64,000 bases of DNA. Origin: Novosphingobium percolationis (lineage in GTDB: Bacteria; Pseudomonadota; Alphaproteobacteria; Sphingomonadales; Sphingomonadaceae). Position 1 is the stretch's first letter; each line of letters starts with the position of its first letter. Position numbers and translations under genes: made by a program. Shown in pieces: positions 42,351-50,675 of the stretch. The notes under the pieces are model-generated. The model saw only the letters and a program-made list of their open reading frames with translations. It was not told where the DNA came from and searched no databases. The DNA is taken from NCBI RefSeq assembly GCF_020179425.1, contig NZ_JAILYM010000002.1:781377-845376 (forward strand), given 5' to 3'.

Positions 42351-43595
42351 TCAGGCCCCGGGCTTGTCGGTTGCCGGCAGGTCCGGGTACTTGCCAAGAA
42401 CAAGCAACATCGCAGCGCCCGCCACGAACAGGGCCGCTGAAAGCACAGCAGGGATGGCGTAGCTGCCGGTACGGTCGAACAGCGCGCCGAACAGCATCGG
42501 CGATCCGCCGGCAGCCACTGCCAGAAACATGTAGAGCCGGCCATAGATGCGGGCATAATCGCGCAACCCGAAATAGCGGCCGATCAGGAAAGCCAGCATG
42601 TCGAACTCCATGCCCGTAACAAGCCCGATGGCTGCCGCGCAGATGGCGTAAACCGATGCAGGCTGCGCGGTGTTCAGCACCAGACAGCCGATTGCGGCTG
42701 GCACCAGCACCAGCAGCGCGACTAGCGGCGCCCAGAGGCGATCGACCAGAACGCCCACGGCGATCCGCCCACCGATGACGGCGAACCCCATCACACCCAT
42801 GATCTGAACGGCCTGGGCTGCGCTAAGGCCCTTGTCGGTGAGGGCGGGTACGAGGTTGGGGATGAGTCCGCCCACCGCCATGTAGATGCTGGCGGAGGAC
42901 AACCCGACTAGCCAGAAGCGCGCGGTGCGGACCACATCGGCCACGTCCATGCCGACCGAGGCGGCGGGCAGGGCGCGACTGGTGTATCCGTTTGCCCCCT
43001 TGGGCACGAACAGCGCACACAGCGGCAGGGCTGCCACGACCACGAAGGTGGCGAGCGCCAGATACGCCACGCGCCAGCTGCCATCGCCCCACGGGCCATG
43101 GCCAAGCCCGAACGAGGCGATGCGCGGCATCAGTACTGCCGAAAGCCCGGTGCCCGAAAGCGCGACGCCCAGTGCAAGGCCGCGGCTTCGGTCGAAACTG
43201 GAGGACACGTAGGTGCTCCAGCTGACGGCATTTGCTCCGGCACCCAGCAGCGACATCATGGCGTAGGCCGCATAGAGCTGCCAAATCCAGCCGGTCATGC
43301 CGGCGCAGGCCAGCAGCGAAAGCGCCATGCCAGCAAGGCCGGACAGCACGGTGGCGCGCAAACCCCAGCTTCGCACCATCCACCCGGCCAGCGGGCCACC
43401 GGCAAGGCCCAACCCCGTGCTGAACAGTATTGCGGCCTGGATGGCGGCTCGGCTCCAGCCGAACTGCCCCTGAAGCGGAGCGACCAGCACGCCAAGGGTG
43501 TAGACCGGCAGCGTTGCCGGCGCGCAGGTCAACCCCAGCGCGGTCAGCGCCACGCTAGGCCAGCCCTTGCGCCACTCTGCAGTTGCCGCGTTCAT
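42351..43595 (-). CDS. MFS transporter, monocarboxylate/oxalate-formate-type
   Basis: A 414-residue membrane protein with 12 predicted hydrophobic segments, of the major facilitator type related to monocarboxylate porters (MFGWSR-like segment FGWSRAAIQ after the first helix, GRIAVGVLVDR in the second half). It probably imports the substrate or exports an acid intermediate across the inner membrane. The start at 43595 overlaps the upstream crotonase gene by four bases. Confidence 0.88.
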   Translation of the reverse strand: MNAATAEWRKGWPSVALTALGLTCAPATLPVYTLGVLVAPLQGQFGWSRAAIQAAILFSTGLGLAGGPLAGWMVRSWGLRATVLSGLAGMALSLLACAGMTGWIWQLYAAYAMMSLLGAGANAVSWSTYVSSSFDRSRGLALGVALSGTGLSAVLMPRIASFGLGHGPWGDGSWRVAYLALATFVVVAALPLCALFVPKGANGYTSRALPAASVGMDVADVVRTARFWLVGLSSASIYMAVGGLIPNLVPALTDKGLSAAQAVQIMGVMGFAVIGGRIAVGVLVDRLWAPLVALLVLVPAAIGCLVLNTAQPASVYAICAAAIGLVTGMEFDMLAFLIGRYFGLRDYARIYGRLYMFLAVAAGGSPMLFGALFDRTGSYAIPAVLSAALFVAGAAMLLVLGKYPDLPATDKPGA

Positions 43596-44383
43596 TTGCG
43601 TGCGCGTTTGCGGCCCGCTTCGAGTGCGGCGAGAACCGCCGCCTCGCTCGCTGGGTCTTCCACCAACGCCGACGACAACTCCTGTGCCTCTAGATAGGCG
43701 TCCATCCATTCGGACCCTTCCCATTCCAGCGAGGCCCGCTTGCGCGCGCGCAGCACCGGCGTGTTCTTGCGTGCAATCTGGCCGGCAAGATCGAGCGCCA
43801 GCGGCAGCACGGCGGCCGATGGCACGACGTAGTTGAAGAATCCGGTTGGCTCCAGCTCACGCGCGGTGAACGCGCGGCCGGTATAGAGCATCTCGCGCAC
43901 CTTTGCCTCGGGCATGCGCAGCGTGGCGAACAGCCCGGCGCTGCCGCCGACCAGGCCGTAATCCACTTCCGGGCAGGCAAAGCGCGCGTTTTCGCTCGCC
44001 ACGCGCAGATCGCACATGCCCGCCAGCATCACGCCCACGCCGACCGTGGCACCGTCGATAGCCGCAATCATGGGCCTGTCGATGGCGTGGAAGCGCGGGA
44101 GCTGTTCGTTGATGAAGCAATAGCGTTCCTTGCGCCGTTCGGCGGTCATGCCCTTGAATTCGTGCAGGTCCGCCCCGCCACACCATGCGCGCGCGCCGGG
44201 CGGCGCGGTTATCACGATAGCCTTGATCCGCTGGTCATCCTCGACGAAGTCCGCGAGCTGGCCGATATCCTCGTAAACCGTCAGCGAGACAGCGTTGACC
44301 GGTGGGCGCGAGAACGTGACGACGAGAACGCCGGTGTCCGACAGGTCCAGCGTGAAGGCGCCGAGGACGAAGTTTTCCACCAT
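43592..44383 (-). CDS. Enoyl-CoA hydratase/isomerase family protein, copy 3
   Basis: A 263-residue crotonase clearly paralogous to the gene at 47338: both have FxRPPVNAVS near the N-terminus, PGARAWCGGADLH, and CPEVDYGLVGG or CPEIDYGLVAGG, ending in TGFFNYVV. One catalytic acid is present in the PEVDYG segment. Members of this type can act as hydratases, isomerases or ring-cleaving hydrolases. It lies between the CoA-transferase and MFS genes. Confidence 0.87.
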   Translation of the reverse strand: MVENFVLGAFTLDLSDTGVLVVTFSRPPVNAVSLTVYEDIGQLADFVEDDQRIKAIVITAPPGARAWCGGADLHEFKGMTAERRKERYCFINEQLPRFHAIDRPMIAAIDGATVGVGVMLAGMCDLRVASENARFACPEVDYGLVGGSAGLFATLRMPEAKVREMLYTGRAFTARELEPTGFFNYVVPSAAVLPLALDLAGQIARKNTPVLRARKRASLEWEGSEWMDAYLEAQELSSALVEDPASEAAVLAALEAGRKRARK

Positions 44384-44385
44384 GG

Positions 44386-45024
44386 TCAGGCCATTTCCAG
44401 CTCTACACCGGTCATCTTGCGCAATTCGTCGAGCGTCAGGCCGTCGACCATCTCGATGACCCGCGCGCCTTCGGGGCCGACGCTGAACACGCCTACGTCG
44501 GTATAGACGCGTGAGACGCAGGCGAGGCCGGTGAGCGGATAAGTGCAGCGATTGACCAGCTTGCTGTCGCCGGTCTTGGTCAGAAGGTCCATCATCACGA
44601 AGACCTGCCGCGCGCCGATGGCAAGGTCCATCGCACCGCCCACGGCAGGGATAGCATCGGGCGCCCCGGTGTGCCAGTTGGCAAGGTCACCGTGGACCGA
44701 GACCTGGAACGCGCCAAGCACGCAGATGTCGATGTGCCCGCCGCGCATCATGGCGAACGAATCACCGTGGTGGAAATAGGCACCACCGGCGAGGATGGTG
44801 ACCGGCTGCTTGCCAGCGTTGATCAGTTCCCAGTCGATGTCGGCCTCGGCCGGGGCCGGGCCCATGCCCAGCAGGCCGTTTTCGCTCTGCAGGAACACGT
44901 CCTTGTCCCTGGGCAGGAAGTTGGCGACCATCGTCGGCGCACCGATGCCTAGGTTGACATAGGCGCCTTCGGGAATGTCACGCGCCACGCGGGCGGCGAG
45001 TGCGGTGCGGTCCATGCGCTGCAT
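44386..45024 (-). CDS. 3-Oxoadipate-type CoA-transferase, subunit B
   Basis: A 212-residue beta subunit of a family I CoA-transferase. It contains the catalytic Glu in SENGLLGMGP, GIGAPTMVANFL and GGAMDLAIGA. With subunit A it moves CoA between succinyl-CoA and a 3-oxo acid. Similarity is to PcaJ/CatJ and to SCOT; a 3-oxoadipate-like dicarboxylic acid is the likely acceptor but not certain. Confidence 0.9.
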   Translation of the reverse strand: MQRMDRTALAARVARDIPEGAYVNLGIGAPTMVANFLPRDKDVFLQSENGLLGMGPAPAEADIDWELINAGKQPVTILAGGAYFHHGDSFAMMRGGHIDICVLGAFQVSVHGDLANWHTGAPDAIPAVGGAMDLAIGARQVFVMMDLLTKTGDSKLVNRCTYPLTGLACVSRVYTDVGVFSVGPEGARVIEMVDGLTLDELRKMTGVELEMA

Positions 45025-45040
45025 GTGCTCTCTCCTGATT

Positions 45041-45718
45041 TCAGGCGTTCGCGGCGGCGCTGGTGCGCACCACGCGGTTCACGAAGATGCCCGGAGTAAC
45101 GATGACTTCGGGATCGAGCGCGCCGAGGTCGACGACTTCGGCCACCTGCACGATGGTGGTTCTGGCCGCCATGGCCATGATCGGGCCGAAATTGCGCGCC
45201 ACCTTGCGGTAGACTAGGTTGCCCCAGCGGTCCGCCGCGCGCGCCTTCACCAGCGCGAAATCGGCGTGGATCGGGTATTCGAGAACGTAGTTGCGCCCGT
45301 CGATCTCGCGCGTTTCCTTGCCTTCGGCCAGCAGCGTGCCATAGCCGGTGGGGGTGAAGATGGCACCAAGGCCGGCGCCCGCTGCCTCGATCCGCGCCGC
45401 AAGGTTGCCCTGCGGCACCAGCTCAAGCTCGATCTCGCCGGCGCGATAGCGGGTGTCGAAGTGGTGCGACGCCGCCTGGCGCGGAAACGAGCAGATCACC
45501 TTGCGCACGCGGTTGGCCTTGATCAGCGCGGCGATGCCCGTCTCGCCCGATCCGGCATTGTTGCTGATGATGGTGAGGTCCGTGGCGCCATGCGCGATCA
45601 CGGCTTCAATCAGTTCGGCAGGCGCGCCGGCGTCGCCGAAGCCGCTGATCATGATCGATGCGCCGTCATGCAGTCCGGCGACGGCTTCGCTCATCGTGTC
45701 GACGATCTTGTTAATCAT
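45041..45718 (-). CDS. 3-Oxoadipate-type CoA-transferase, subunit A
   Basis: A 225-residue alpha subunit. The sequence follows Pseudomonas PcaI closely along its length (SFPRQ, LVPQGNLAARI, TPTGYGTLLAEGKETREIDG, YRKVARNFGPIMAMAA). It is 16 bases upstream of subunit B. Together they suggest that a 3-oxoacid related to 3-oxoadipate is an intermediate or end product of the pathway. Confidence 0.9.
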   Translation of the reverse strand: MINKIVDTMSEAVAGLHDGASIMISGFGDAGAPAELIEAVIAHGATDLTIISNNAGSGETGIAALIKANRVRKVICSFPRQAASHHFDTRYRAGEIELELVPQGNLAARIEAAGAGLGAIFTPTGYGTLLAEGKETREIDGRNYVLEYPIHADFALVKARAADRWGNLVYRKVARNFGPIMAMAARTTIVQVAEVVDLGALDPEVIVTPGIFVNRVVRTSAAANA

Positions 45719-45789
45719 GCCCCTTGTTCCTCTCCCGCAGATGGCGCTGCGTCGGGCATGCCATCCGCATCAATTCGGCTACGGCGCGT

Positions 45790-46317
45790 TCAGGCCGGGC
45801 GCGTCTCGGTAAACTTGCCATCCAGATAGAGCATGGCATTGCCATCCTCGCGATGGCGCATGTCGCCCACCCGGCCGATCAGGATGGTGTGCGTGCCATG
45901 CCGGTGCGTTTCCGCGATCTCGCATTCGAAGGCTACCACGGCGTTGCGCGCCAGCGGCTGGCCCAGCGGACCATCGCTCCACAGGCCTTCGACAAAGCGA
46001 TCGCCGCCCGAAAGGCCGCTCTTGCCCGAGAAGTGCCCGACGATATCGGGATCATCGATCGAGAGCAGGCTGAGGCCGAAATGGCCAGCCTTCACGATAA
46101 GGTCATGCGCGCTGGCCGACTGGTTGACGCAGGCGAGCAGCATCGGCGGATCGGCGCAGAGCGACGACCATGCGGTGGCCACAAGCCCGCCGCGTTCGTC
46201 ACCATCGCGCGCCGCGATGACCGCCACTGCACCGGGCACCCGCCGCATCTGTTCAAGAAACGCGGCGCGATGCGCTGCGTCAGGCGTAGGAGGGGCCGCA
46301 AGGGTCTGATCGCTCAT
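45790..46317 (-). CDS. Flavin reductase (HpaC-like)
   Basis: A 175-residue flavin reductase-like protein: RRVPGAVAVIAA, GLVATAWSSLCADPPMLLACVN and GRVGDMRH are typical of NAD(P)H:flavin oxidoreductases of two-component monooxygenases. It is probably the source of reduced flavin for the luciferase-like monooxygenases at 19622 and 49585. It heads the CoA-transferase/crotonase/MFS operon and has operator site B just before it. Confidence 0.87.
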   Translation of the reverse strand: MSDQTLAAPPTPDAAHRAAFLEQMRRVPGAVAVIAARDGDERGGLVATAWSSLCADPPMLLACVNQSASAHDLIVKAGHFGLSLLSIDDPDIVGHFSGKSGLSGGDRFVEGLWSDGPLGQPLARNAVVAFECEIAETHRHGTHTILIGRVGDMRHREDGNAMLYLDGKFTETRPA

Positions 46318-46331
46318 GGCTGACTCACAAA

Positions 46332-46348
46332 TCCGAAAAAACGTCGGA
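46332..46348. promoter_or_regulatory. Palindromic operator site B
   Basis: TCCGA-AAAAACG-TCGGA is a perfect 5-bp inverted repeat around seven bases, only 14 bases before the flavin reductase start on the minus strand. A weak promoter (TTGCCA at 46373-46378 and TAATTA at 46351-46356, minus strand) lies behind it, so a bound protein would block transcription here. Confidence 0.65.
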
Positions 46349-46441
46349 TATAATTAGCGCGTCGAACGCGTCTGGCAAGCGAATTGTGCCCCAAAGGGCA
46401 GGAGTGGCGGCGGAGCCTGGGACTGCGACGCCAATTGCGCA

Positions 46442-47191
46442 TCACAGGGCGGTCAGGCCGCCGTCGATGATGTACTCCGAACCGGTGATGAAGCCGGCTT
46501 CGTCCGACGCTAGAAAGACGACGAGGTTGGACACGTCTTCCACTTCGCCCACCCGGCCGATCGGCACCGAAGCCGAGGCGACCTTGATGCCTTCTTCGTC
46601 CAGCGCATCGGTCATCATCTTGGTCTTGATGTAGCCGGGATGGACAGAGTTCGCGCGGATGCTGTCCTTGCCGTATTCGATGGCCACCTGCTTTGTGATC
46701 CCGCGGACCGCGAACTTGCTGGCGGCGTAGGCCACGTTGGGCGTGCCGTAGATCGCGACAATGCCCGAAATCGAGGAAATGTTGACGATCGAGCCGCCAC
46801 CTGCACGCTGCATCGAAGGGATAACGTGCTTCGTGCCAAGGAACACGGAATTCTGGTTGATGGCACAGATGCGGTTGAACTCGCCTTCGGAAAGATCCGC
46901 GCACTTCGCCACTGATCCGATGATTCCAGCGTTGTTGACCAGCGCACTGACGGGGCCGAAGCGGCGTTCCGCCTCGGCAACCGCTGCCGCCCAGCCGGCA
47001 TCGGAGGTCACGTCCAACTGAAAGAACGCCGCATTCGCACCCAGATCGCCGGCAAGCGCATTACCGCCTGCCGCGTCGATGTCGGTAATGAGAACGCGGG
47101 CGCCCTCCTTGATGAAGCGGCGCGCGTGTTCGGCTCCCATGCCTTGGGCCGCGCCGGTGATGATTGCAACCTTGCCGTTAAGCCTTCCCAT
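46442..47191 (-). CDS. SDR family oxidoreductase, copy 2
   Basis: A 249-residue classical short-chain dehydrogenase with TGAAQGMG, NNAGIIG, the catalytic Ser in NISSISG and the YxxxK in YAASKFAV. It resembles hydroxysteroid-type and cyclic-alcohol dehydrogenases. A close paralogue is at 50676. It may oxidise the alcohol made by the P450. The start at 47191 is chosen by family comparison; operator site C lies just upstream, between this gene and the divergent crotonase gene. Confidence 0.9.
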   Translation of the reverse strand: MGRLNGKVAIITGAAQGMGAEHARRFIKEGARVLITDIDAAGGNALAGDLGANAAFFQLDVTSDAGWAAAVAEAERRFGPVSALVNNAGIIGSVAKCADLSEGEFNRICAINQNSVFLGTKHVIPSMQRAGGGSIVNISSISGIVAIYGTPNVAYAASKFAVRGITKQVAIEYGKDSIRANSVHPGYIKTKMMTDALDEEGIKVASASVPIGRVGEVEDVSNLVVFLASDEAGFITGSEYIIDGGLTAL

Positions 47192-47211
47192 CCCAAATCT
47201 CCCACTTAAAA

Positions 47212-47228
47212 TGCGACGATATTTCGGG
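47212..47228. promoter_or_regulatory. Palindromic operator site C
   Basis: The plus strand reads TGCGA-CGATATT-TCGGG; on the other strand it is CCCGA-AATATCG-TCGCA, matching sites A, B and D in half-sites and in the CG of the centre. It stands 20 bases before the SDR start and between two divergent genes. Confidence 0.55.
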
Positions 47229-47337
47229 TATATGCCGTTTGTCGCTTCATAAGGGAAGCGTTTCCGGCGCATCGGAGTGTTGCGTCCAACAAAATTTCAA
47301 GACCTGGGCCGACGCGGCCCGGAGGCGGGAGGGTTAC

Positions 47338-48123
47338 ATGGAGCAATTTGGCAGCTTTGTCGTCGAGGTCGATACGGAGGGTGTGGCACTGGTCACGTTC
47401 GACCGCCCGCCGGTCAACGCGGTTTCCATCGCTGTTTACGAGGACATGGTTCGCCTAGCCGGACGCCTGGAAAGTGATGGGCAGGTCAAGGCTGTCGTCC
47501 TGACGGCCCTGCCCGGCGCGCGTGCGTGGTGCGGTGGTGCCGACCTCCACGATTTTCGCGGCATGGATTCCGCTCGGCGCAAGGCGCGCTATGAATTCGT
47601 CAACGCGGCGCTGAGCGGATTTGCTGCCATCGGGCGTCCGACAATCGCGGCAATCAACGGCCCCGTGGTTGGCGTGGGCATGATTCTGGCGGGCCTTTGC
47701 GACATGCGTGTCGCATCATCGGCGGCAACCTTTGCTTGTCCGGAAATCGACTATGGCCTTGTCGCCGGCGGAGGCGGCGTCTTTGCCCTTGCCAGGATGC
47801 CCGAGGCCAAGGTGCGCGAGATGCTCTTTACCGGCGCGCGCTTTACCGCCAGCGAACTCGCGTCGACCGGCTTCTTCAATTACGTCGTCGATTCGTGCAA
47901 GGTGCGGTCCGTGGCAATGGCCTTGGCGGGCCGGATTGCAGCCAAGAGCCTGCCGGCCATCGTGGCGCGCAAGCGGGCCTGCATTGCAACCGAAGGCTTG
48001 TCCTGGATGGATGCCTATCTTGCGGCGCAGGCTCTGTCCGCCACACTCGCCGGGAAGCCCGACGGCGAGGAGGGTGTTGCTGCCTTTCTGGAAAAGCGGT
48101 CCGCGCGCTACGAGGAGCGCTGA
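47338..48123 (+). CDS. Enoyl-CoA hydratase/isomerase family protein, copy 4
   Basis: A 261-residue crotonase, paralogue of the protein encoded at 43592 (see the shared ARAWCGGADLH and FNYVV segments). CPEIDYGLVAGGGG holds the likely catalytic acid. The start at 47338 follows GGAGGGTT. It is transcribed alone, divergent from the SDR gene, with operator site C between them. Confidence 0.87.
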   Translation: MEQFGSFVVEVDTEGVALVTFDRPPVNAVSIAVYEDMVRLAGRLESDGQVKAVVLTALPGARAWCGGADLHDFRGMDSARRKARYEFVNAALSGFAAIGRPTIAAINGPVVGVGMILAGLCDMRVASSAATFACPEIDYGLVAGGGGVFALARMPEAKVREMLFTGARFTASELASTGFFNYVVDSCKVRSVAMALAGRIAAKSLPAIVARKRACIATEGLSWMDAYLAAQALSATLAGKPDGEEGVAAFLEKRSARYEER

Positions 48124-48132
48124 TCGCTGCGG

Positions 48133-48867
48133 TCATGAAATCGTTCGTTCGTTTGCGATCATCGTCAGCACCCGTTCGGTGATTTCCGCGCTTGCTTTGG
48201 TAAGGTTACGCGGCCGGCGATAGAGCAGCCACGTAATGATGACCTGGTTGACCGCGCCAAGCAGGATGGACGCCGTTTCATAGGTGTTGCGGCCTTCGGG
48301 GAATTCGCCTTGGCGCACGCCTTCATCGATCAGGAACAGCGCGATCCGCGCGAAGTCGTTCACGCTGTGGCGCAGTTCCGTCTCGCTGACCAGCACGCTG
48401 GGCCATATTTCCAGATAGAACAGGCGGCCCCAGTCGGCATGTTCACGCGCAAAATCGGCCGACATCGACAAATAGAGGCTCAACTTCTCGCGCGCGGATG
48501 TTTTGCCTGCGGCAGCCAGGCGATATTCCTGGAAGAAGGAGACCAGGTGCGAGGTGGGGAGGTCGTAGGCGAGATCCTCCTTGCTCTTGTAATATTCGTA
48601 GAGCGTGGATGTCGAAATGCCTGCTTCTGCGGCGATATCCGCGATGCGTGAGCGCGAAATCCCGTCGCGCGCAAATACGCGAAGGGCTGCGTTGAGGATC
48701 TGCTGTTCGGTACGCTTGCTGCGGTCCTGCTTGCGATCGGGTGCGCGCTTCGGGCGACTGGTGGCGAGTTCGAGAAGTGCTTCCCATTGGTCGCTGCCGC
48801 GCCCGTCCGTTGTCGCGGTGGACGGGGTCTGTTCGCGCGGGGGCGTTCCACGCATTTGCGTTGCCAT
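48133..48867 (-). CDS. TetR/AcrR family transcriptional regulator, copy 2
   Basis: A 244-residue TetR-type protein. After a basic, disordered N-terminus of about 50 residues comes the helix-turn-helix (TEQQILNAALRVFARDG, ISTSTLYEYYKSKEDLAYDL) and a C-terminal ligand domain with many aromatic residues. The YEYYKSK recognition helix end is characteristic. It is divergent from the NTF2-LLM operon with site D in the space between, and so is the best candidate for binding all five palindromic sites. A CoA thioester or pathway intermediate is the likely ligand. Confidence 0.88.
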   Translation of the reverse strand: MATQMRGTPPREQTPSTATTDGRGSDQWEALLELATSRPKRAPDRKQDRSKRTEQQILNAALRVFARDGISRSRIADIAAEAGISTSTLYEYYKSKEDLAYDLPTSHLVSFFQEYRLAAAGKTSAREKLSLYLSMSADFAREHADWGRLFYLEIWPSVLVSETELRHSVNDFARIALFLIDEGVRQGEFPEGRNTYETASILLGAVNQVIITWLLYRRPRNLTKASAEITERVLTMIANERTIS

Positions 48868-48989
48868 GATCGTTGCCTTCTCAGAATGCTTTTCCTGTCC
48901 CTATCAGGGAAATAGCTGCCGACCAAGGGTCGGTTTAATATGCAAAAACATAGGAAATACAGGGATAAATTAGGACTATCCCAAAAAAA

Positions 48990-49006
48990 TCCGATAAAAC
49001 GTCGAA
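48990..49006. promoter_or_regulatory. Palindromic operator site D
   Basis: TCCGA-TAAAACG-TCGAA lies between the divergent tetR and NTF2/LLM genes and ends five bases before a -35 element. It matches site A at 15 of 17 positions and has the same position relative to its promoter. Confidence 0.65.
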
Positions 49007-49011
49007 AAAAA

Positions 49012-49040
49012 TTGACTGCATTTCGTCGGGAATCTAGGTT
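49012..49040 (+). promoter_or_regulatory. Promoter of the NTF2-LLM-SDR-TonB operon
   Basis: TTGACT (49012-49017), a 17-base spacer and TAGGTT (49035-49040) form a plausible sigma-70 promoter, 109 bases before the start at 49149. Operator D lies directly upstream, as site A does at the 27370 promoter. Confidence 0.5.
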
Positions 49041-49148
49041 TCGCTCATCAATCGAGAAGGTCGCGAGTCCGGCGGCCCGATGATGTGAGGTGAGGGTGTT
49101 TGCGGCCATTGGGCTGCTGCGGCCCTGCCTCCCTGTGTGGAGAAGGCG

Positions 49149-49523
49149 ATGTCTGATCTTGCCGAACTGTCGGGCCGGTTGATTGCCGCGTACAATGCCA
49201 AGGACTTCGACGCGATGGGCGCGCTGATCGCGCCGGACGTCGATTTTTCGCATTACAACCGCAACTTCGTCCTCAATTCGCGCGATGCCTTGTTGGACGT
49301 CTTGCGCGGTTTTGCGGCGAGTTATGTGCCTGATCGGCATTTTGAAGATGCCGAAATGGTCTGCGTGGTGGGTGATACAGTGATCCGGCAGGCCTGGTAT
49401 GTTGGCACGCCGGCCGTGGACCTGCCAGGCTTCGGCAATGCAGGCGAGGCGTTCCGCCTCAAGTTCTGCAGCTTCATGCGCTTTGCCGACGGCGCGCTCG
49501 TCGAATGGAAGGATTTCGGCTGA
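49149..49523 (+). CDS. NTF2-like (SnoaL-type) protein
   Basis: A 124-residue protein with the cystatin-like NTF2 fold: an opening helix LSGRLIAAYNAKDFDAMGALI, then strands with DVDFSHYN and a closing FMRFADGALVEWKDF. Such proteins act as small isomerases, cyclases, lactone hydrolases or accessory factors. It starts the operon with the second luciferase-like monooxygenase, so it may handle that enzyme's substrate or product. Confidence 0.75.
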   Translation: MSDLAELSGRLIAAYNAKDFDAMGALIAPDVDFSHYNRNFVLNSRDALLDVLRGFAASYVPDRHFEDAEMVCVVGDTVIRQAWYVGTPAVDLPGFGNAGEAFRLKFCSFMRFADGALVEWKDFG

Positions 49524-49584
49524 TCTCCCGTCCGGCACCCCGCGTCGGGGGCTGGCAAAGGCCGAACGAAGAAAGGTCGATCCC

Positions 49585-50673
49585 ATGAAAATCGGTATGT
49601 TCCAGACGCCGTTCCTGCGCCCCGAGCGGACCGCGAAGCAGGTATTCCAGTGGGCCGTGCGTCAGGCGATTCACGCAGATCGCATCGGTTTCAGCGAATA
49701 CTGGGTCGGTGAGCACGGCACGCTGGACTGGGAAAGCATTCCCAGTCCGGAACTGGTGATCGCAGCGGCCGCGTTCCAGACCCAGCAGATCAAGTTCGGC
49801 CCGCTTGCGCACCTGTTGCCCTATCATCATCCGGCCACGCTGGCGGTGCAGACCGCGTGGCTCAGTCAGGTGCTTGAAGGCCGCTACATGCTGGGCGTGG
49901 CCACCGGGGCCTATCCTACCGATGCTGCCCTGCGCGGCATTACCGACATGAGCAAGAACCATGCGATGATGCTCGAAGCCATCGATATCATGGAGCGCGT
50001 GTGGAAGAACGAGCCCTTCCAGATGGAAGGGCAGTTCTGGAACGCAGGCTGCCCGGCGAGCGATCCGGCGCACCCCTTGCGTGACATCCGTCCCTGGGGT
50101 GGCGAGATGCAGATGGCCATGACCGGGCTCTCTGCGCCTTCGCCTTCGATCACGTTTGCCGGCCGTCACGGTTACATTCCCGCCTCGGTCTATGCCGGCA
50201 ACGAATTCCTGCGCAGCCACTTCCAGACCTATCGCGAGGAAATGGAGAAAGCCGGGCGCGCGAGCGACCGTTCGGCACACCGCGTTGTTCGCGACGTGAT
50301 CGTGGCAGATACGGATGCTGAAGCGCGCAAGCTGGCGATCGAGGGCGGCATCGGGCACGCGTGGGAAAGCTATATCAAGCCGACCTACAAACGCTTTGGC
50401 GTGCTGAAGGGCCTGTTGCACGATCCTTCGGTCGATCCCGAGACGGTGGACGCGGAATACCTGGCAGAACATGTGTGGATCGTCGGTTCGGTGGAGACCG
50501 TACGGCAGAAACTGCAGGCGTGGTGCGATGATCTGGGCGGTCCTTTTGGCACGCTGCTGGTCTACAGCCATGACTACATCGACAATCCGGCCCCTTGGGA
50601 ACGGTCGATGGAGCTGCTGGTCAAGGAAGTTGCGCCGCACATCGGTCAGGACGCCGCCGAGGCGGTGGCCTGA
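49585..50673 (+). CDS. Luciferase-like flavin-dependent monooxygenase (LLM class), copy 2
   Basis: A 362-residue paralogue of the protein encoded at 19622. Both share KIGMFQTPFL or VGMFQTPFL, GFSEYWxGEH, LGPLAHLLPY-type segments and the C-terminal YDYIDNP or HDYIDNP. It uses reduced flavin and oxygen, probably for Baeyer-Villiger-like oxygen insertion. The start at 49585 follows GAAAGG and matches the paralogue's start. The two copies may act on different ring ketones, or on the two enantiomers of one, as the diketocamphane monooxygenases do. Confidence 0.87.
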   Translation: MKIGMFQTPFLRPERTAKQVFQWAVRQAIHADRIGFSEYWVGEHGTLDWESIPSPELVIAAAAFQTQQIKFGPLAHLLPYHHPATLAVQTAWLSQVLEGRYMLGVATGAYPTDAALRGITDMSKNHAMMLEAIDIMERVWKNEPFQMEGQFWNAGCPASDPAHPLRDIRPWGGEMQMAMTGLSAPSPSITFAGRHGYIPASVYAGNEFLRSHFQTYREEMEKAGRASDRSAHRVVRDVIVADTDAEARKLAIEGGIGHAWESYIKPTYKRFGVLKGLLHDPSVDPETVDAEYLAEHVWIVGSVETVRQKLQAWCDDLGGPFGTLLVYSHDYIDNPAPWERSMELLVKEVAPHIGQDAAEAVA

Positions 50674-50675
50674 CC

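Noticed and set aside
48898..48910. TCCCTATCAGGGA palindrome near tetR copy 2, resembling part of the Tn10 tet operator
   Set aside because: The resemblance is probably chance; the site is not repeated at other promoters of the region. It could still be an autoregulatory site.
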